Positions 43,589 through 52,426 are shown, numbered from the stretch's first letter. The stretch is 64,000 nucleotides of DNA from WYZ-LMO2 sp038731605 (GCA_038731605.1 JAVYQP010000001.1:248001-312000), one strand, 5' to 3'. The notes: generated by a model not told the origin, from the letters alone. Numbers and translations are program-made.

Positions 43589-44263
43589 GTGAGAATCTGG
43601 CTGATAGTCGTTATGCTCATCTTGTGCACGCAAATTGCGTTTGGAGGAGTTTTAGAAATCGAGGAAATGAAAGTTTCGGTTTTTGCCACCGATAAAGCTC
43701 ATCTGAAATACGAAATAAAGCTGAGGAACACGATAGACAAGCCAATAGTCCCTGGGATTTCTGAACTAAGGCTTCAAAAGGTTGAGAACACAAAACTGCT
43801 CTTCTTCTCGATTCCCATCGGTGAGCATAGGAAAGCGGTCGAAGTCGAGAACCTCAGAGCTTACTCTGGCAACGTGAACTTCAAAGCGAGCGTTGAGCAC
43901 TTCGAGGACTACACCACCATTTACTACGAGGTTTGGTATCCGATAGAGCCCTATGGGGAGAAGAACGTGACAATCGAGTTCGACGCAGACCTCGTCGACT
44001 ATGGGCTGATCTTCAAGAGCTTGACGATACCCGTGGGCGGGGATATAGACATAAAGAAGCTCTACTTGGACATTAACTCTGACTGGAAGCTCTGCTATCT
44101 CGAAGGAAACGTAGCTTCAGTGCCTTCAAACCACATAGCATTCGTAACCGCAGAATTCTCGATTCTGCCATTACCTCTGCTACCGTTTCGTGGCTACGTC
44201 CTCTTCTGGGGCTCTTTGCTGGTCTTGATTGCAATCCTTGCATTCGTGTTAATGAGAAAATGA
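43589..44263 (+). CDS. Secreted beta-rich protein with C-terminal anchor, unknown
   Basis: The 224-residue protein has a signal peptide (1-19), an outer beta-rich domain of about 180 residues with LKYEIKLRNTIDKPIVPG, and a membrane span at the end (about 203-222, GSLLVLIAILAFVLM) with an RK tail. The domain resembles an Ig-like sheet that may bind sugar or protein. The start is GTG 43589, and a TATA-like GTTTTTAAAAG is at about 43557-43567. It overlaps the next gene by four bases, and the three genes 43589-46177 form one cassette. Family not recognised. Confidence 0.65.
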   Translation: MRIWLIVVMLILCTQIAFGGVLEIEEMKVSVFATDKAHLKYEIKLRNTIDKPIVPGISELRLQKVENTKLLFFSIPIGEHRKAVEVENLRAYSGNVNFKASVEHFEDYTTIYYEVWYPIEPYGEKNVTIEFDADLVDYGLIFKSLTIPVGGDIDIKKLYLDINSDWKLCYLEGNVASVPSNHIAFVTAEFSILPLPLLPFRGYVLFWGSLLVLIAILAFVLMRK

Positions 44264-45657
44264 AGTTCTTAGCCTTCCTCGCTCTACTTTTCATCCCAAT
44301 CTCCAGCGCTTGTGTCGTCGAGCTACGTAGCACCACTTTTTACATCAACGGAACCCAGGAGGTTACGAGGGATTGGTTTGTCATCGACTTCGAAAACACC
44401 TATGGCTACGACCTCTTCGACGTCCGTTTCGGCGATTTGGCGTTTGTTCCAGTGATCCGTGATGGAGAAAGAGTTAGAATAGATCCGTATAAAAACGTTA
44501 GCCCAAGGACTTTCCCGATTACAGTTTTTGCGACGGTTGAGAGTTTTGAGGATCGAAGCATAGTTCGTTACGAGCTCAGGAACTCAGGAGACAGTGTTGA
44601 CGTTTCGATCTCAATACCCATGTTCCCAGACTTCATCTCCTGCGACAACTGCGTAGTGTCAAACGAAAGCATAGTTTTCAGCAGAACAATTGCGAAAAAC
44701 GAGGCTGTGGGGTTTAACTTAACTCTGAGGCGAGATTTCACGATCCCAGATGGGGCGATCAGCTTTAGCTACCATGGAAAAATCGACATGAACTTCACAG
44801 CCAACGTTCCTGTGGTTGTAGAAAAAGGGAGGGGTGAGAACTGGATCGGGGTTTTTAGGGTTTCGAACGTTCTCGATAAAAGAGTAGAAGGTAACGCAAC
44901 CGCATTTGTTGAGTTCGATACGGGCAATAGAACTATGCTTTTCGAAGAGAAGATCGAGCTTGCTCCAGGGGAGAACTTTACGAAGTCCGTGGAAGTAAAA
45001 AGCCAGTTTGTGCCAACTTTCTTCTTCAGAGTTCAGCTCAGAGTCGAGGATTACTGCAATCTCACGACGCTTCCCGCCACCGAGATCGGCGGGAGGTATG
45101 TGATCGGATACGCAACCCTTAGGGGCTTCACGCACACAACACCAGCGATCATCCCTGTGATGCCCGCCCCACCGACTCCTGAGATTGTGACGGTTCCAAC
45201 ACCGGAGATCCCACAGAGTCCTGAAGTTCCGGGGAGAGAAACGATCGAAGTAGTCCCAGAGGTCACGATTCCACCGCCGAAGGTTGCAAAAGAGCTCGTG
45301 GTTCAATACGTGGTGATGATGATTCCGGCGATATTTGGGACGTTTTTTACAACCCTCTTTATCCCCATTCGCTCAAGGGGAATTGTTGCACTCAAAGAGC
45401 ACGAGAGATTTCTCATAGCGCTGTATCCAAAGTTCCGGATATTTACGACACCTTCGAATCCTGTTCGTAGGGGAATCGTGATTGAGCCTGATGAAGAACT
45501 CGTTTCGGGACTTTTAGGGATGGGAATCGATCGAAAATACGCTGAACTCCTTGCGGTTGCGGTAAAGGTTAAAAAGCCTGTGATCGTTGGCGATGCAAGT
45601 GTTGCGAGAGTTGCGGTAGCGTTTGGAATACCGGTGATACTGTATGGACGAGCTTGA
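44260..45657 (+). CDS. Single-span protein: secreted beta domain and PIN-like tail
   Basis: The 465-residue protein has a signal peptide (1-17), an outer beta-rich region (about 18-310, with many Asn-X-Thr sites and a Pro-rich linker at about 300-340), a membrane span (about 345-370), and a 95-residue cytosolic tail containing YAELLAVAVKVKKPVIVGD and VAVAFGIPVI, with the Glu and Asp pattern of the second half of PIN-like nucleases. The PIN assignment is a visual resemblance. It overlaps the first cassette gene by four bases and the third by 14. Confidence 0.6.
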   Translation: MKFLAFLALLFIPISSACVVELRSTTFYINGTQEVTRDWFVIDFENTYGYDLFDVRFGDLAFVPVIRDGERVRIDPYKNVSPRTFPITVFATVESFEDRSIVRYELRNSGDSVDVSISIPMFPDFISCDNCVVSNESIVFSRTIAKNEAVGFNLTLRRDFTIPDGAISFSYHGKIDMNFTANVPVVVEKGRGENWIGVFRVSNVLDKRVEGNATAFVEFDTGNRTMLFEEKIELAPGENFTKSVEVKSQFVPTFFFRVQLRVEDYCNLTTLPATEIGGRYVIGYATLRGFTHTTPAIIPVMPAPPTPEIVTVPTPEIPQSPEVPGRETIEVVPEVTIPPPKVAKELVVQYVVMMIPAIFGTFFTTLFIPIRSRGIVALKEHERFLIALYPKFRIFTTPSNPVRRGIVIEPDEELVSGLLGMGIDRKYAELLAVAVKVKKPVIVGDASVARVAVAFGIPVILYGRA

Positions 45658-46177
45658 GGTGATGATGGAAGAGTTGGTGAAAAAGGTTCGCTTTAGGGAC
45701 ACGATTTCAGCAATTCTGATCTCGACCGCTTTCGTCTTCTTTGGAATCCTTCTCTTGATCGTTCTCGATGTCATACTCGTTCCGCTCTCAATAAGAAGCT
45801 ACATCGCAATTGCGCTCCTCGTCTTGGCCTGGGTCTTCATGAGCATTGGTGTTTATCTGCTTATAACAATGCCACTACCGAAGCCCTTCAAGATCGTTGC
45901 GGACTCAAACGGAGTTGTAAAGCTTTTGGAGAAGGGATACAGCGGGAAAGTGTTTGTTTCGAGGGAAACCTATAGGCGATTACCGCCAAAGGTGGGTTTG
46001 AGGTTGAACCTCGAAATCTTGGATGCGGATAACAAGGAGCTCGAGAAGTATCGTAAACACGGCGAGGAACTTGCGCATGCCTTGGCAATTGCGAAAAAGC
46101 TTAAGGCGAAGATTGTGAGTTCACAGAAAGGCAAGGTAGGGGGTGTCGAGATAATAACTGCGGACGAATTGGAGTGA
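45644..46177 (+). CDS. Two-span membrane protein with PIN-like domain
   Basis: The 177-residue protein has two membrane segments (about 20-47 and 52-76) and then a cytosolic domain starting FKIVADSNGVVKLLEK, with EELAHALAIAKKLKAKIV near the end. The D at the start and the GEE stretch match positions of PIN-domain catalytic acids, but the last Asp is not visible. It is the third gene of the cassette. A regulatory rather than catalytic PIN-like domain is possible. Low-level resemblance only. Confidence 0.6.
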   Translation: MDELEVMMEELVKKVRFRDTISAILISTAFVFFGILLLIVLDVILVPLSIRSYIAIALLVLAWVFMSIGVYLLITMPLPKPFKIVADSNGVVKLLEKGYSGKVFVSRETYRRLPPKVGLRLNLEILDADNKELEKYRKHGEELAHALAIAKKLKAKIVSSQKGKVGGVEIITADELE

Positions 46178-46198
46178 TCACACAAACCCTCCTCTTAG

Positions 46199-46258
46199 CG
46201 TGTAGCCCGCCCTGTGGAATCCCCATCATCGATTCAGAGGACGCATGGCGGACGGGCA
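46199..46258 (-). ncRNA. Candidate H/ACA-box guide sRNA
   Basis: On the minus strand an outer stem pairs GCCCGTCC (46250-46257) with GGGCGGGC (46205-46212), allowing one wobble. Directly after the 3' strand comes TACA, fitting an ACA box. Inside, GAATC (46231-46235) pairs with GATTC (46217-46221) and encloses GATGATGGG, whose UGAUG with nearby GGA resembles a kink-turn loop, as in archaeal H/ACA sRNAs. A TATA box TTATATTT at 46277-46284 (minus strand) lies about 20-25 bases before the 5' end. The lower pocket would guide pseudouridylation; the target was not identified. Confidence 0.5.
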
Positions 46259-46276
46259 AATCTCTTCCTCTTTGAA

Positions 46277-46284
46277 AAATATAA
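46277..46284 (-). promoter_or_regulatory. TATA box for the candidate sRNA
   Basis: On the minus strand the sequence reads GCTTATATTTTTC, which fits an archaeal TATA box. It stands at about 22 bases from the predicted 5' end of the sRNA at 46258, the usual distance. The plus strand also carries TTTTTAT at about 46313-46319 as a likely promoter for the exchanger gene. Confidence 0.45.
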
Positions 46285-46341
46285 GCTTTTTCCCGTCAAG
46301 CTCAGTAGTAAGGTTTTTATCCCGAGCAAAAACTTGGGTGC

Positions 46342-47529
46342 ATGTTTCTAAAAGAAAAGATCAGCATAATCCTCGCAGTCCTTTCGGCTTTTCCCTGGCT
46401 TATCTCGTTCTTTATGTCGATCCATTACCCTCCCCACTTTGAAGCGTTGCTCGCAGGTATCGCAGTTGTTTCTGCTGCTTTTTTACTTTCCTGGGCAGCT
46501 GAGACTGCGGAGAAAGATTTGCCTCGATCCCTAAGTCTTGCAGTCGTCGCTTTACTTGCGGTTTTGCCGGAATACGCAGTCGATCTATACTTCGCTTGGA
46601 TGGCGGGGAAAGTCGGAGGAGATTACATTCACTACGCCGCTGCGAACATGACTGGGGCTAATAGGCTTCTCCTCGGCGTTGGATGGAGCATGGTTGCGAT
46701 TTTTGCGATGATTAAGCTTAGAAAGAAGGAAGTAGTTCTTGACGAAGGCATAAGGCTTGAGTTTTTTATTCTCCTGATCGCATCCCTTTACTGCTTCTCG
46801 ATTCCACTGAGAAGCGAGATTTCAATCGTTGATACCATTATTTTGGTCTCTATTTACGTTCTCTACCTATACACAGCAACTAAGGCTCATCGTGAGGAAT
46901 TCGAGGCGGTTGGAGTTCCAGCGTATCTTTGCTGTTTCCCTGTGAGAAAAAGGAGAGCCTCCGTAGTTTTTCTATTTCTTTTCTCAGCCTTTGTAATCCT
47001 CGTGAGCGTTGAAGCGTTCGCAGAAGGTTTAATTGGAACTGCAAAAATCTTTGGAATAGACGAGTTTTTGATGGTTCAGTGGATAGCTCCACTCGCAAGC
47101 GAAGCTCCGGAATTCATAGTTGCGGTTTACTTTATACGCAGGTTTAGAACTACTGCGAGCTTCAACACACTCGTATCCTCAAAGGTTAACCAATGGACTC
47201 TCCTCGTTGGATGTCTCGCCATTGTATACAGCTTAGCCCTCGGGTCTCCAAGCTCTTTGCCTCTTGACGATAGGCAGAGAGAGGAGTTCTTGCTGACCGC
47301 AGCGCAGTCGCTTTTGGGTGTGGCAATAATAATCAACCTGAGGTTCAACGTTTTCGAAGCTCTTGCGTTGCTATTCCTTTTCCTCTTGCAGTTCGTATAC
47401 CAGAGCGTCGAGATGAGGTATTTGCTGAGCTTAGCCTACATACTCATCGCTATTCCCCCGCTCGTTGCACACAGGCACGAGATCGGGAAGAGTTTCAATT
47501 ACGTGCTCAAACTTCTGAATAAGCGTTAA
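46342..47529 (+). CDS. Sodium/calcium exchanger-family membrane protein
   Basis: The 395-residue protein has about 11 membrane segments and two inverted alpha repeats: ALLAVLPEYAVDLYFA with ANMTGANRLLLGVG in the first half, and LASEAPEFIVAVYFI with SSKVNQWTLLVG in the second. Conserved acidic residues in the PEY and APEF segments hold the cation. It may exchange Ca2+ for Na+ or H+. A TATA-like TTTTTAT lies 25 bases upstream, so the mRNA is nearly leaderless. The family is broad, so the ion is uncertain. Confidence 0.85.
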   Translation: MFLKEKISIILAVLSAFPWLISFFMSIHYPPHFEALLAGIAVVSAAFLLSWAAETAEKDLPRSLSLAVVALLAVLPEYAVDLYFAWMAGKVGGDYIHYAAANMTGANRLLLGVGWSMVAIFAMIKLRKKEVVLDEGIRLEFFILLIASLYCFSIPLRSEISIVDTIILVSIYVLYLYTATKAHREEFEAVGVPAYLCCFPVRKRRASVVFLFLFSAFVILVSVEAFAEGLIGTAKIFGIDEFLMVQWIAPLASEAPEFIVAVYFIRRFRTTASFNTLVSSKVNQWTLLVGCLAIVYSLALGSPSSLPLDDRQREEFLLTAAQSLLGVAIIINLRFNVFEALALLFLFLLQFVYQSVEMRYLLSLAYILIAIPPLVAHRHEIGKSFNYVLKLLNKR

Positions 47530-47570
47530 AATTAAATACTTTTTTGCGCTCATTTCGTAGGGTGAGGGTC

Positions 47571-47933
47571 ATGGGACTCTTTGGGAAAATAAAGTCAAAA
47601 GAAAAGGCAATCGTCGATGACTATGAGGAGCTTGATTTGAGTCAATACGAGGCTGAAGTAGGAGAAAAAGCTTCGATGATGATCAAAGTCGCAGAAGTCG
47701 CAGGATTAGGCGAGATTCCGAGGATAAAGAAGGAGATCTACGATGGGAACATCGTCGTTGCGGACATCGGCTTCTTGAAACACGACAAGCTGACTCTGGA
47801 CAGAATTTTGAAGGATCTAAAACAGCTCGTGGATGAAATAAACGGAGACATCGTCGGTTTGGGAGAAGATTACGTGGTTATAACCCCCACTGGAGTTAAG
47901 GTGGACAGAAACAAGATCAGGGGCAGTAAATGA
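47571..47933 (+). CDS. sepF: Cell division protein SepF
   Basis: The 120-residue protein has an N-terminal amphipathic helix (GLFGKIKSKEKA) for membrane binding, a short linker and the SepF core domain (about 40-115, with IYDGNIVVADIGFLKHDKLTLDRI and GDIVGLGEDYVVITP). It anchors FtsZ to the membrane in archaea that lack FtsA. The ATG at 47571 fits the family, with GGTGAGGGT just before it. The next gene overlaps by four bases. Confidence 0.9.
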   Translation: MGLFGKIKSKEKAIVDDYEELDLSQYEAEVGEKASMMIKVAEVAGLGEIPRIKKEIYDGNIVVADIGFLKHDKLTLDRILKDLKQLVDEINGDIVGLGEDYVVITPTGVKVDRNKIRGSK

Positions 47934-48505
47934 TCTGTCCAGTTTGTGGGAGAGAACTAAGGCTCGTGGTTACAACGTACGAGGTTCCTTTTTTTGATAA
48001 AGTTCTTTTAACCTCGATTTCATGCGAGTGCGGATTTAAACATGCGGACTCGATTGTCTTAGGCGAAAAGGAGCCGACGAGGTTCAAGATAAGGATAAAT
48101 GAGAAAAACCTCTTTGCGAAAGTCATAAGATCGACTTCGGGAACGATAAGGATCCCAGAACTCGGCGTAACAATCGAACCCGGTCCAGCGAGCCAGGCGT
48201 TCATAACGAACCTCGAGGGAATCCTTGACAGAGTTGCGAACATCGTGAGAACTTTGATGCGGTGGAACGAGGGAGACGAGGAAAAGATCCGCAGATGTGA
48301 GTCGATACTGAAGAGAATTGAGGATACGCTTGAAGGAAAAGACGAGCTGACGCTCATCTTAGAGGATCCGTTCGGGAACAGCTTGATTCTTTCGGATGAG
48401 AGCTTCAGGGAGGTTATGAGCAGAGAAGAGGCGAAGAATCTAAAAACAGGCTTAAGTGTGATAGAGCTAACAGGGCTTAGCGAGGAGGAGATTTCAAAGA
48501 TCTGA
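47930..48505 (+). CDS. ZPR1-type zinc-finger protein
   Basis: The 191-residue protein has a C4 zinc finger (C3, C6, C32, C34) and the ZPR1 domain: FFDKVLLTSISCECGFKHAD, STSGTIRIPELGVTIEPG, and the ILEDPFGNSLI motif near the C-terminus. Eukaryotic ZPR1 is a chaperone for eEF1A; archaea have this single-module form. It overlaps sepF by four bases. Its end overlaps the convergent Tat gene by 29 bases. Confidence 0.9.
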   Translation: MICPVCGRELRLVVTTYEVPFFDKVLLTSISCECGFKHADSIVLGEKEPTRFKIRINEKNLFAKVIRSTSGTIRIPELGVTIEPGPASQAFITNLEGILDRVANIVRTLMRWNEGDEEKIRRCESILKRIEDTLEGKDELTLILEDPFGNSLILSDESFREVMSREEAKNLKTGLSVIELTGLSEEEISKI

Positions 48506-48731
48506 GTTTTTCTGCTTCGATTTCAAGCTCTTTGAATTTCTTCTCCATCTCTTCTCTCAACTTCTCGTCGCTCGGGACTCCGTAGAGGACTTCGAGTTCT
48601 ATCATGCGCTTCGCCTTCTTATACTCGGCGTATATTTTCCCAATTTCTCTCGCAAACTCCGTTAACTTCTCCGGGGTTAGAATCACGAGGGCGATGATCG
48701 CAATGAATATCAATTCCTCGAATCCGAGCAT
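48477..48731 (-). CDS. tatA: Twin-arginine translocase TatA/B-type protein
   Basis: The 84-residue protein starts with a short hydrophobic helix (4-18, FEELIFIAIIALVIL), then TPEKLTEFAREIGKIYAEYKK, an amphipathic helix, and an acidic charged tail, the layout of TatA/TatB. With TatC it moves folded proteins with a double-arginine signal. No tatC gene lies nearby. It is divergent from the luciferase-like gene. Confidence 0.82.
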   Translation of the reverse strand: MLGFEELIFIAIIALVILTPEKLTEFAREIGKIYAEYKKAKRMIELEVLYGVPSDEKLREEMEKKFKELEIEAEKLRSLKSPPR

Positions 48732-48790
48732 GAACTTTGTTGCGCCGAAATTTTTTAGCTTTTTCGATAACTTTTTTAGTCACCACAGAG

Positions 48791-49660
48791 ATGATGGGAA
48801 GGTTGAGAAGCTTGAAGGACTTCTCGATTGGGAAGCTGAGCATAAACATAAATGGCGACGTTGGGGAGAGGGAGATAGCCGAGAAAGGAAGAATCGCAGA
48901 AAGCGCTGGAATTAGAGTTGTTTGGGTTGGAGACTTCGATTTCGATCCTTTTTTGACTGCAGAAATCCTTGCAAGGGAAACGAATCTCCTAATCGGCTTT
49001 GGAGTATTGTCGGCGACGAAAAGAGACTGCAGAGAAATGATTCGAGAAATCGAAGGACTTGAACTTAGATTTGGGGAAAGATTTTTGGTCGGAGTTGGAG
49101 CGGGAGAATTCAGGGATCCGAAGGAGGCAGTTGAAAGAGTTATGAAGTGTCTTGAGATGCTGAAACCGAGGAAAGTCTTTGCTGGCTGTTCATCACCTAA
49201 GATAACAAAGCTCGCATCGAGAATCGCGGATGGAATCCTTATAAACTACGTTCACCCAGAACTTGTTTCTTATATTGCCTCTTTTGTCGAAAATGGGATG
49301 AAGATTGCCTACGGACCCGCTTTGCTTTTGCCAAGCGAGTTTGAAGAAGACGTAACTTTAGCATCTGCGATCGTTCTAAAAGGCGTCGAAAAGAGGTTTG
49401 GGATAGAGATAAACGAGGACTTAAAGAAGCTCGTGGAGATGAGGCGAAAAGGAGTTTCGATCGCAAATTCGGGGTTGTTCAGAATGAAGGAGTTCTTGCT
49501 CGAGAGATTTGCAATCGCAGGCAATTTCGAGGAAGTCTCGGCGAAGATAAAGCAGTTGCTGAAGGTTTGTGACCACGTCGTCTTGTCAGATCCGTTTTTC
49601 AGAGATCCAAACTCTATGAAAGCTTTAAAATCGCTGGTAAGATTATGCGAGGCGTTTTGA
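48791..49660 (+). CDS. Luciferase-like (F420-dependent family) protein
   Basis: The 289-residue protein looks like a TIM-barrel of the F420-dependent methylene-tetrahydromethanopterin reductase/luciferase-like family: the N-terminus FSIGKLSINING, AGIRVVWVGDFDFDP, the ETNLLIGFGVLSAT strand, and ERFLVGVGAGEFRDP. It is shorter than Mer (about 330 residues), so it is more likely a relative with another substrate. The start ATG is uncertain between 48791 and 48794. It overlaps hisC by 16 bases. Confidence 0.68.
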   Translation: MMGRLRSLKDFSIGKLSININGDVGEREIAEKGRIAESAGIRVVWVGDFDFDPFLTAEILARETNLLIGFGVLSATKRDCREMIREIEGLELRFGERFLVGVGAGEFRDPKEAVERVMKCLEMLKPRKVFAGCSSPKITKLASRIADGILINYVHPELVSYIASFVENGMKIAYGPALLLPSEFEEDVTLASAIVLKGVEKRFGIEINEDLKKLVEMRRKGVSIANSGLFRMKEFLLERFAIAGNFEEVSAKIKQLLKVCDHVVLSDPFFRDPNSMKALKSLVRLCEAF

Positions 49661-50679
49661 GGATAATAAACCCGTATGATCCGGGAATTATTCCCGAAGG
49701 GCAAGTCGTGAACCTGAGTTCCAACGAGAATCCATACGAGCCGAGCGAAAGCGTTAAAAGAGCTTTTTTTGATGCAATAGCGAAGATAAACCGCTACCCA
49801 GATGCGAGCTATTCAAAGCTGAAGAAAGCGATCTCGGATTTTTTGGGCGTTGAGATCGAAAAAATTTCGGTTGGTTGCGGGTCTTCGGAGCTTATTTCAA
49901 GGGTTTGCGACGTTATCGTTGAAGAACTCGACACGGTTGCGGTTCCGATGCCCTCTTATTCGCTCTACTTAATCTACGCAATGCTCCGGGAAGCGAGTAT
50001 CGTTACTCCGGTTTTCAAGGGCTACGAACTTGAGGCGGAAATCTTCGAGGAACTGAAGCCGAAGCTATCGATAATCTGCTCCCCAAACAATCCAACAGGG
50101 AATAAAGTGAAGAGAAAAGTCGTTGAGAAAATTGTGGAGAGCTCAGATTTCGTATTAATCGACGAAGCCTATGTAGAGTTTTCGGATGAGCACTTGCTTC
50201 AATTTGCCCTCGAGTTTGACAACGTAATAGTTTTGAGGACTTTTTCCAAGTTTTTTGGACTCGCTGGGCTTAGAATTGGATACGCAATCTCAAGCAAGGA
50301 ATTGGCGGAAGCGATAGAAAAAATCCGTCTTCCATTTGCGATTTCGAGTGTTGCAGTCGAAACTGCGATCTCTGCAATAAAATCCTTTGATTACTACGCA
50401 GATCTTAGGAAGAGGATACTTGAGGAGAGGGAGAGACTAGCAAGGGAATTGATGAGGCTTGGGCTGAAAGTTTACCCGTCTTGTGCGAACTTTTTGCTCG
50501 CAAAAATCGATGAAACAGCCTTCGACTTTCTGTTGAACAAGGGAATAGTGGTTAGGAAGATCGGGAACTTTCCCGGCTTAGATGGAACGCATTTGAGGAT
50601 AACTGTGGGAAGAAAAGAGGAGAACGATGCGTTAATAGATGCATTGAGATCATATCTTTGCGAGTCCTCTGCAGATTAG
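49645..50679 (+). CDS. hisC: Histidinol-phosphate aminotransferase
   Basis: The 344-residue class II PLP aminotransferase makes histidinol phosphate in histidine synthesis. LSSNENPYEP, SPNNPTGN (147-154), LIDEAYVEFSD (171-181), and the PLP Lys202 in TFSKFFGLAGLR are seen. It lacks any other his gene nearby. The start is ATG 49645, inside the end of the luciferase-like gene. The end overlaps the convergent primase gene by 30 bases. Confidence 0.9.
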   Translation: MRGVLRIINPYDPGIIPEGQVVNLSSNENPYEPSESVKRAFFDAIAKINRYPDASYSKLKKAISDFLGVEIEKISVGCGSSELISRVCDVIVEELDTVAVPMPSYSLYLIYAMLREASIVTPVFKGYELEAEIFEELKPKLSIICSPNNPTGNKVKRKVVEKIVESSDFVLIDEAYVEFSDEHLLQFALEFDNVIVLRTFSKFFGLAGLRIGYAISSKELAEAIEKIRLPFAISSVAVETAISAIKSFDYYADLRKRILEERERLARELMRLGLKVYPSCANFLLAKIDETAFDFLLNKGIVVRKIGNFPGLDGTHLRITVGRKEENDALIDALRSYLCESSAD

Positions 50680-51591
50680 GTATATTGCGGAGAACTCGGG
50701 AACCTCCGCTGAATCCCCGGGAGAGAAGTTCAACTCGTAGCCCCCCATCTTCATTTTCACCTTTTTGAGAATCCTAACTCTCACTTTTTCCTCGCCAAAA
50801 GCTATCGCATCTCTGAATGGATCAAAGGTCTCTATATCCTCGACTTTCGTAACTCTAAGCCCGGACTTTCCGTGAAGGGTTCCGGGCATCCTTATGAGTC
50901 GTTTAACGTCCGCAGTCACCGGAGCGTCGATGTATACTCTCAGCGCATCGATTGCAGATTTTATGAACTTCTCTTTCTTCCAGTTTCGCTCTGGAACGCC
51001 TTTTTTGCTGAGGAACCTCTTCACTCGCATCTCAGCATTCGATTCTGGAAAATTCCCGAAGAGTTTTGGGCTGTTCAGCGTTAGGTAGTCGATGATCTCT
51101 CTCCTCTCTGGAGCTTCGAGGTAGCGAAAATCCTCGTCTAAAACGTGGACATGATACCCTCTGCTACCGGAGAAGAAGATCTCAACTTCTTTAACACCGA
51201 AATCGGTCTTCAGCAATTTTATCAGCTTTTTTACCTCGATTTTCGCTCTCTCAAGCACAGAGGCTACGTTTTTTGTTTTTATGGGCAAATGATCACCGTC
51301 GATGTCGAAGATGAGATCCGCACCCATCCAGCCTTTTTTCTCCATTTTCTCGTCGCTTGGATTCTCGTAATACGCCGAGGAGTAGTAAACGTGCGCCGGA
51401 ACCTCTTTTTCTATGTAGTCCCGAAACTCCGCTTCGGATTCGAAGGAAATGTGTCTCTTCATCACGAACTCTGGGATGGATTCGAAGGGAACAAAAGCGA
51501 ATTCGCGTTTCTTGAAGTCTCTCGGCAAATCTATTTTATTTTTTGAATAAAATTCGCTGAATTTTTTGATCAGATATTGCTTCTCCTCCAT
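50650..51591 (-). CDS. priS: DNA primase small (catalytic) subunit
   Basis: The 313-residue protein has the archaeal-eukaryotic primase core: ADLIFDIDGDHL with the catalytic Asp pair, FFSGSRGYHVHV, and RLIRMPGTLHGKSGL. The PriS subunit synthesises the primers for replication with PriL. The ATG at 51591 fits the family N-terminus (KQYLIKKFSEFY). It overlaps the end of the UPF0146 gene by 22 bases, so the two are cotranscribed. Confidence 0.93.
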   Translation of the reverse strand: MEEKQYLIKKFSEFYSKNKIDLPRDFKKREFAFVPFESIPEFVMKRHISFESEAEFRDYIEKEVPAHVYYSSAYYENPSDEKMEKKGWMGADLIFDIDGDHLPIKTKNVASVLERAKIEVKKLIKLLKTDFGVKEVEIFFSGSRGYHVHVLDEDFRYLEAPERREIIDYLTLNSPKLFGNFPESNAEMRVKRFLSKKGVPERNWKKEKFIKSAIDALRVYIDAPVTADVKRLIRMPGTLHGKSGLRVTKVEDIETFDPFRDAIAFGEEKVRVRILKKVKMKMGGYELNFSPGDSAEVPEFSAIYLICRGLAKI

Positions 51592-51944
51592 AGGTAGAAG
51601 TTCACACCCTTGTAGTTGACCAACTTCCCATCGCAGAAATCGCCATACAGTGGCTTTATGATGCAATCTGCATCTACGAGCTTTGATAACCTTTTTATCG
51701 CAGAAAATAGCTCTGGAGGTGGGCGGATTGAGTATACGAGCTCGACACCTCTGTAGATTTCGAGCCTTGGGTTTAGGATGTCGTCGATGTAGAATTCAAC
51801 GCTCGTTTTTACTTTTCTGACATCAGTTGCGATCACAGATACACCTTTCGATTTCAGGAGCTCCGCTACCGCAACGTTGTTTCCAATCCCGATTTCCGCA
51901 ACCCTTTTGTATCTCTGGGCTATGAATTCCGCAAGTGGCAACAC
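51570..51944 (-). CDS. UPF0146 family protein
   Basis: The 124-residue protein has the UPF0146 motif RVAEIGIGNNVAVAELL near the N-terminus and DDILNPRLEIYRGVELVYSIRPPPEL in the middle, which resembles a small Rossmann-like SAM-type fold. The function is not known. It is cotranscribed with priS, with a 22-base overlap. Confidence 0.82.
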   Translation of the reverse strand: MLPLAEFIAQRYKRVAEIGIGNNVAVAELLKSKGVSVIATDVRKVKTSVEFYIDDILNPRLEIYRGVELVYSIRPPPELFSAIKRLSKLVDADCIIKPLYGDFCDGKLVNYKGVNFYLWRRSNI

Positions 51945-51979
51945 TAACCTTAATATCCTCGTGGTTGCTATAAAGTTTT

Positions 51980-52426
51980 GTGCAGGTGGTGATAAGGGAG
52001 TATTCGATCAGAGACTTCAACGAAGTTCTCGAGATAGACAAAGAGGTGTTTAACCCGAGGAATCCGTCTTTCGATATGTTCGTCTACTTGACATACTGCA
52101 ACGATCTTCTCGTTGCGGACATCGGAAACAAAATCGCAGGTTACGTTGTCACAATGGACGTCGATAAGGTTACAGGGAAGATAGTTTCGATCGCAGTTAG
52201 GAAGGAGTTTAGGGGGCATGGAATTGGTGAAGCTCTTTTGAGGGAAGCTATAAGGAGGCTTAGGGCGAGAGGGAAAACGAAGATAGCGCTTGAAGTCAGA
52301 GTTTCGAACAAACCTGCACAAGAACTATACAAAAAGCTCGGATTCAGGATAGTGGATACTATTCCGGGCTACTACAGCGACGGGGAGGACGCTTACTACA
52401 TGGTTCTTACGCTCACTGGGCAATGA
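51980..52426 (+). CDS. N-terminal acetyltransferase RimI/Ard1-type (GNAT)
   Basis: The 148-residue protein is a GNAT acetyltransferase: SIAVRKEFRGHGIGEALL is the acetyl-CoA loop (consensus RGxGIG), EVRVSNKPAQELYKKLGF and the PGYYSDGEDAYYM end are typical of RimI/archaeal Ard1, which acetylates protein N-termini. Starts at GTG 51980, 51986 or 51989 are all possible. It is divergent from UPF0146 and convergent with UPF0058. Confidence 0.87.
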   Translation: MQVVIREYSIRDFNEVLEIDKEVFNPRNPSFDMFVYLTYCNDLLVADIGNKIAGYVVTMDVDKVTGKIVSIAVRKEFRGHGIGEALLREAIRRLRARGKTKIALEVRVSNKPAQELYKKLGFRIVDTIPGYYSDGEDAYYMVLTLTGQ

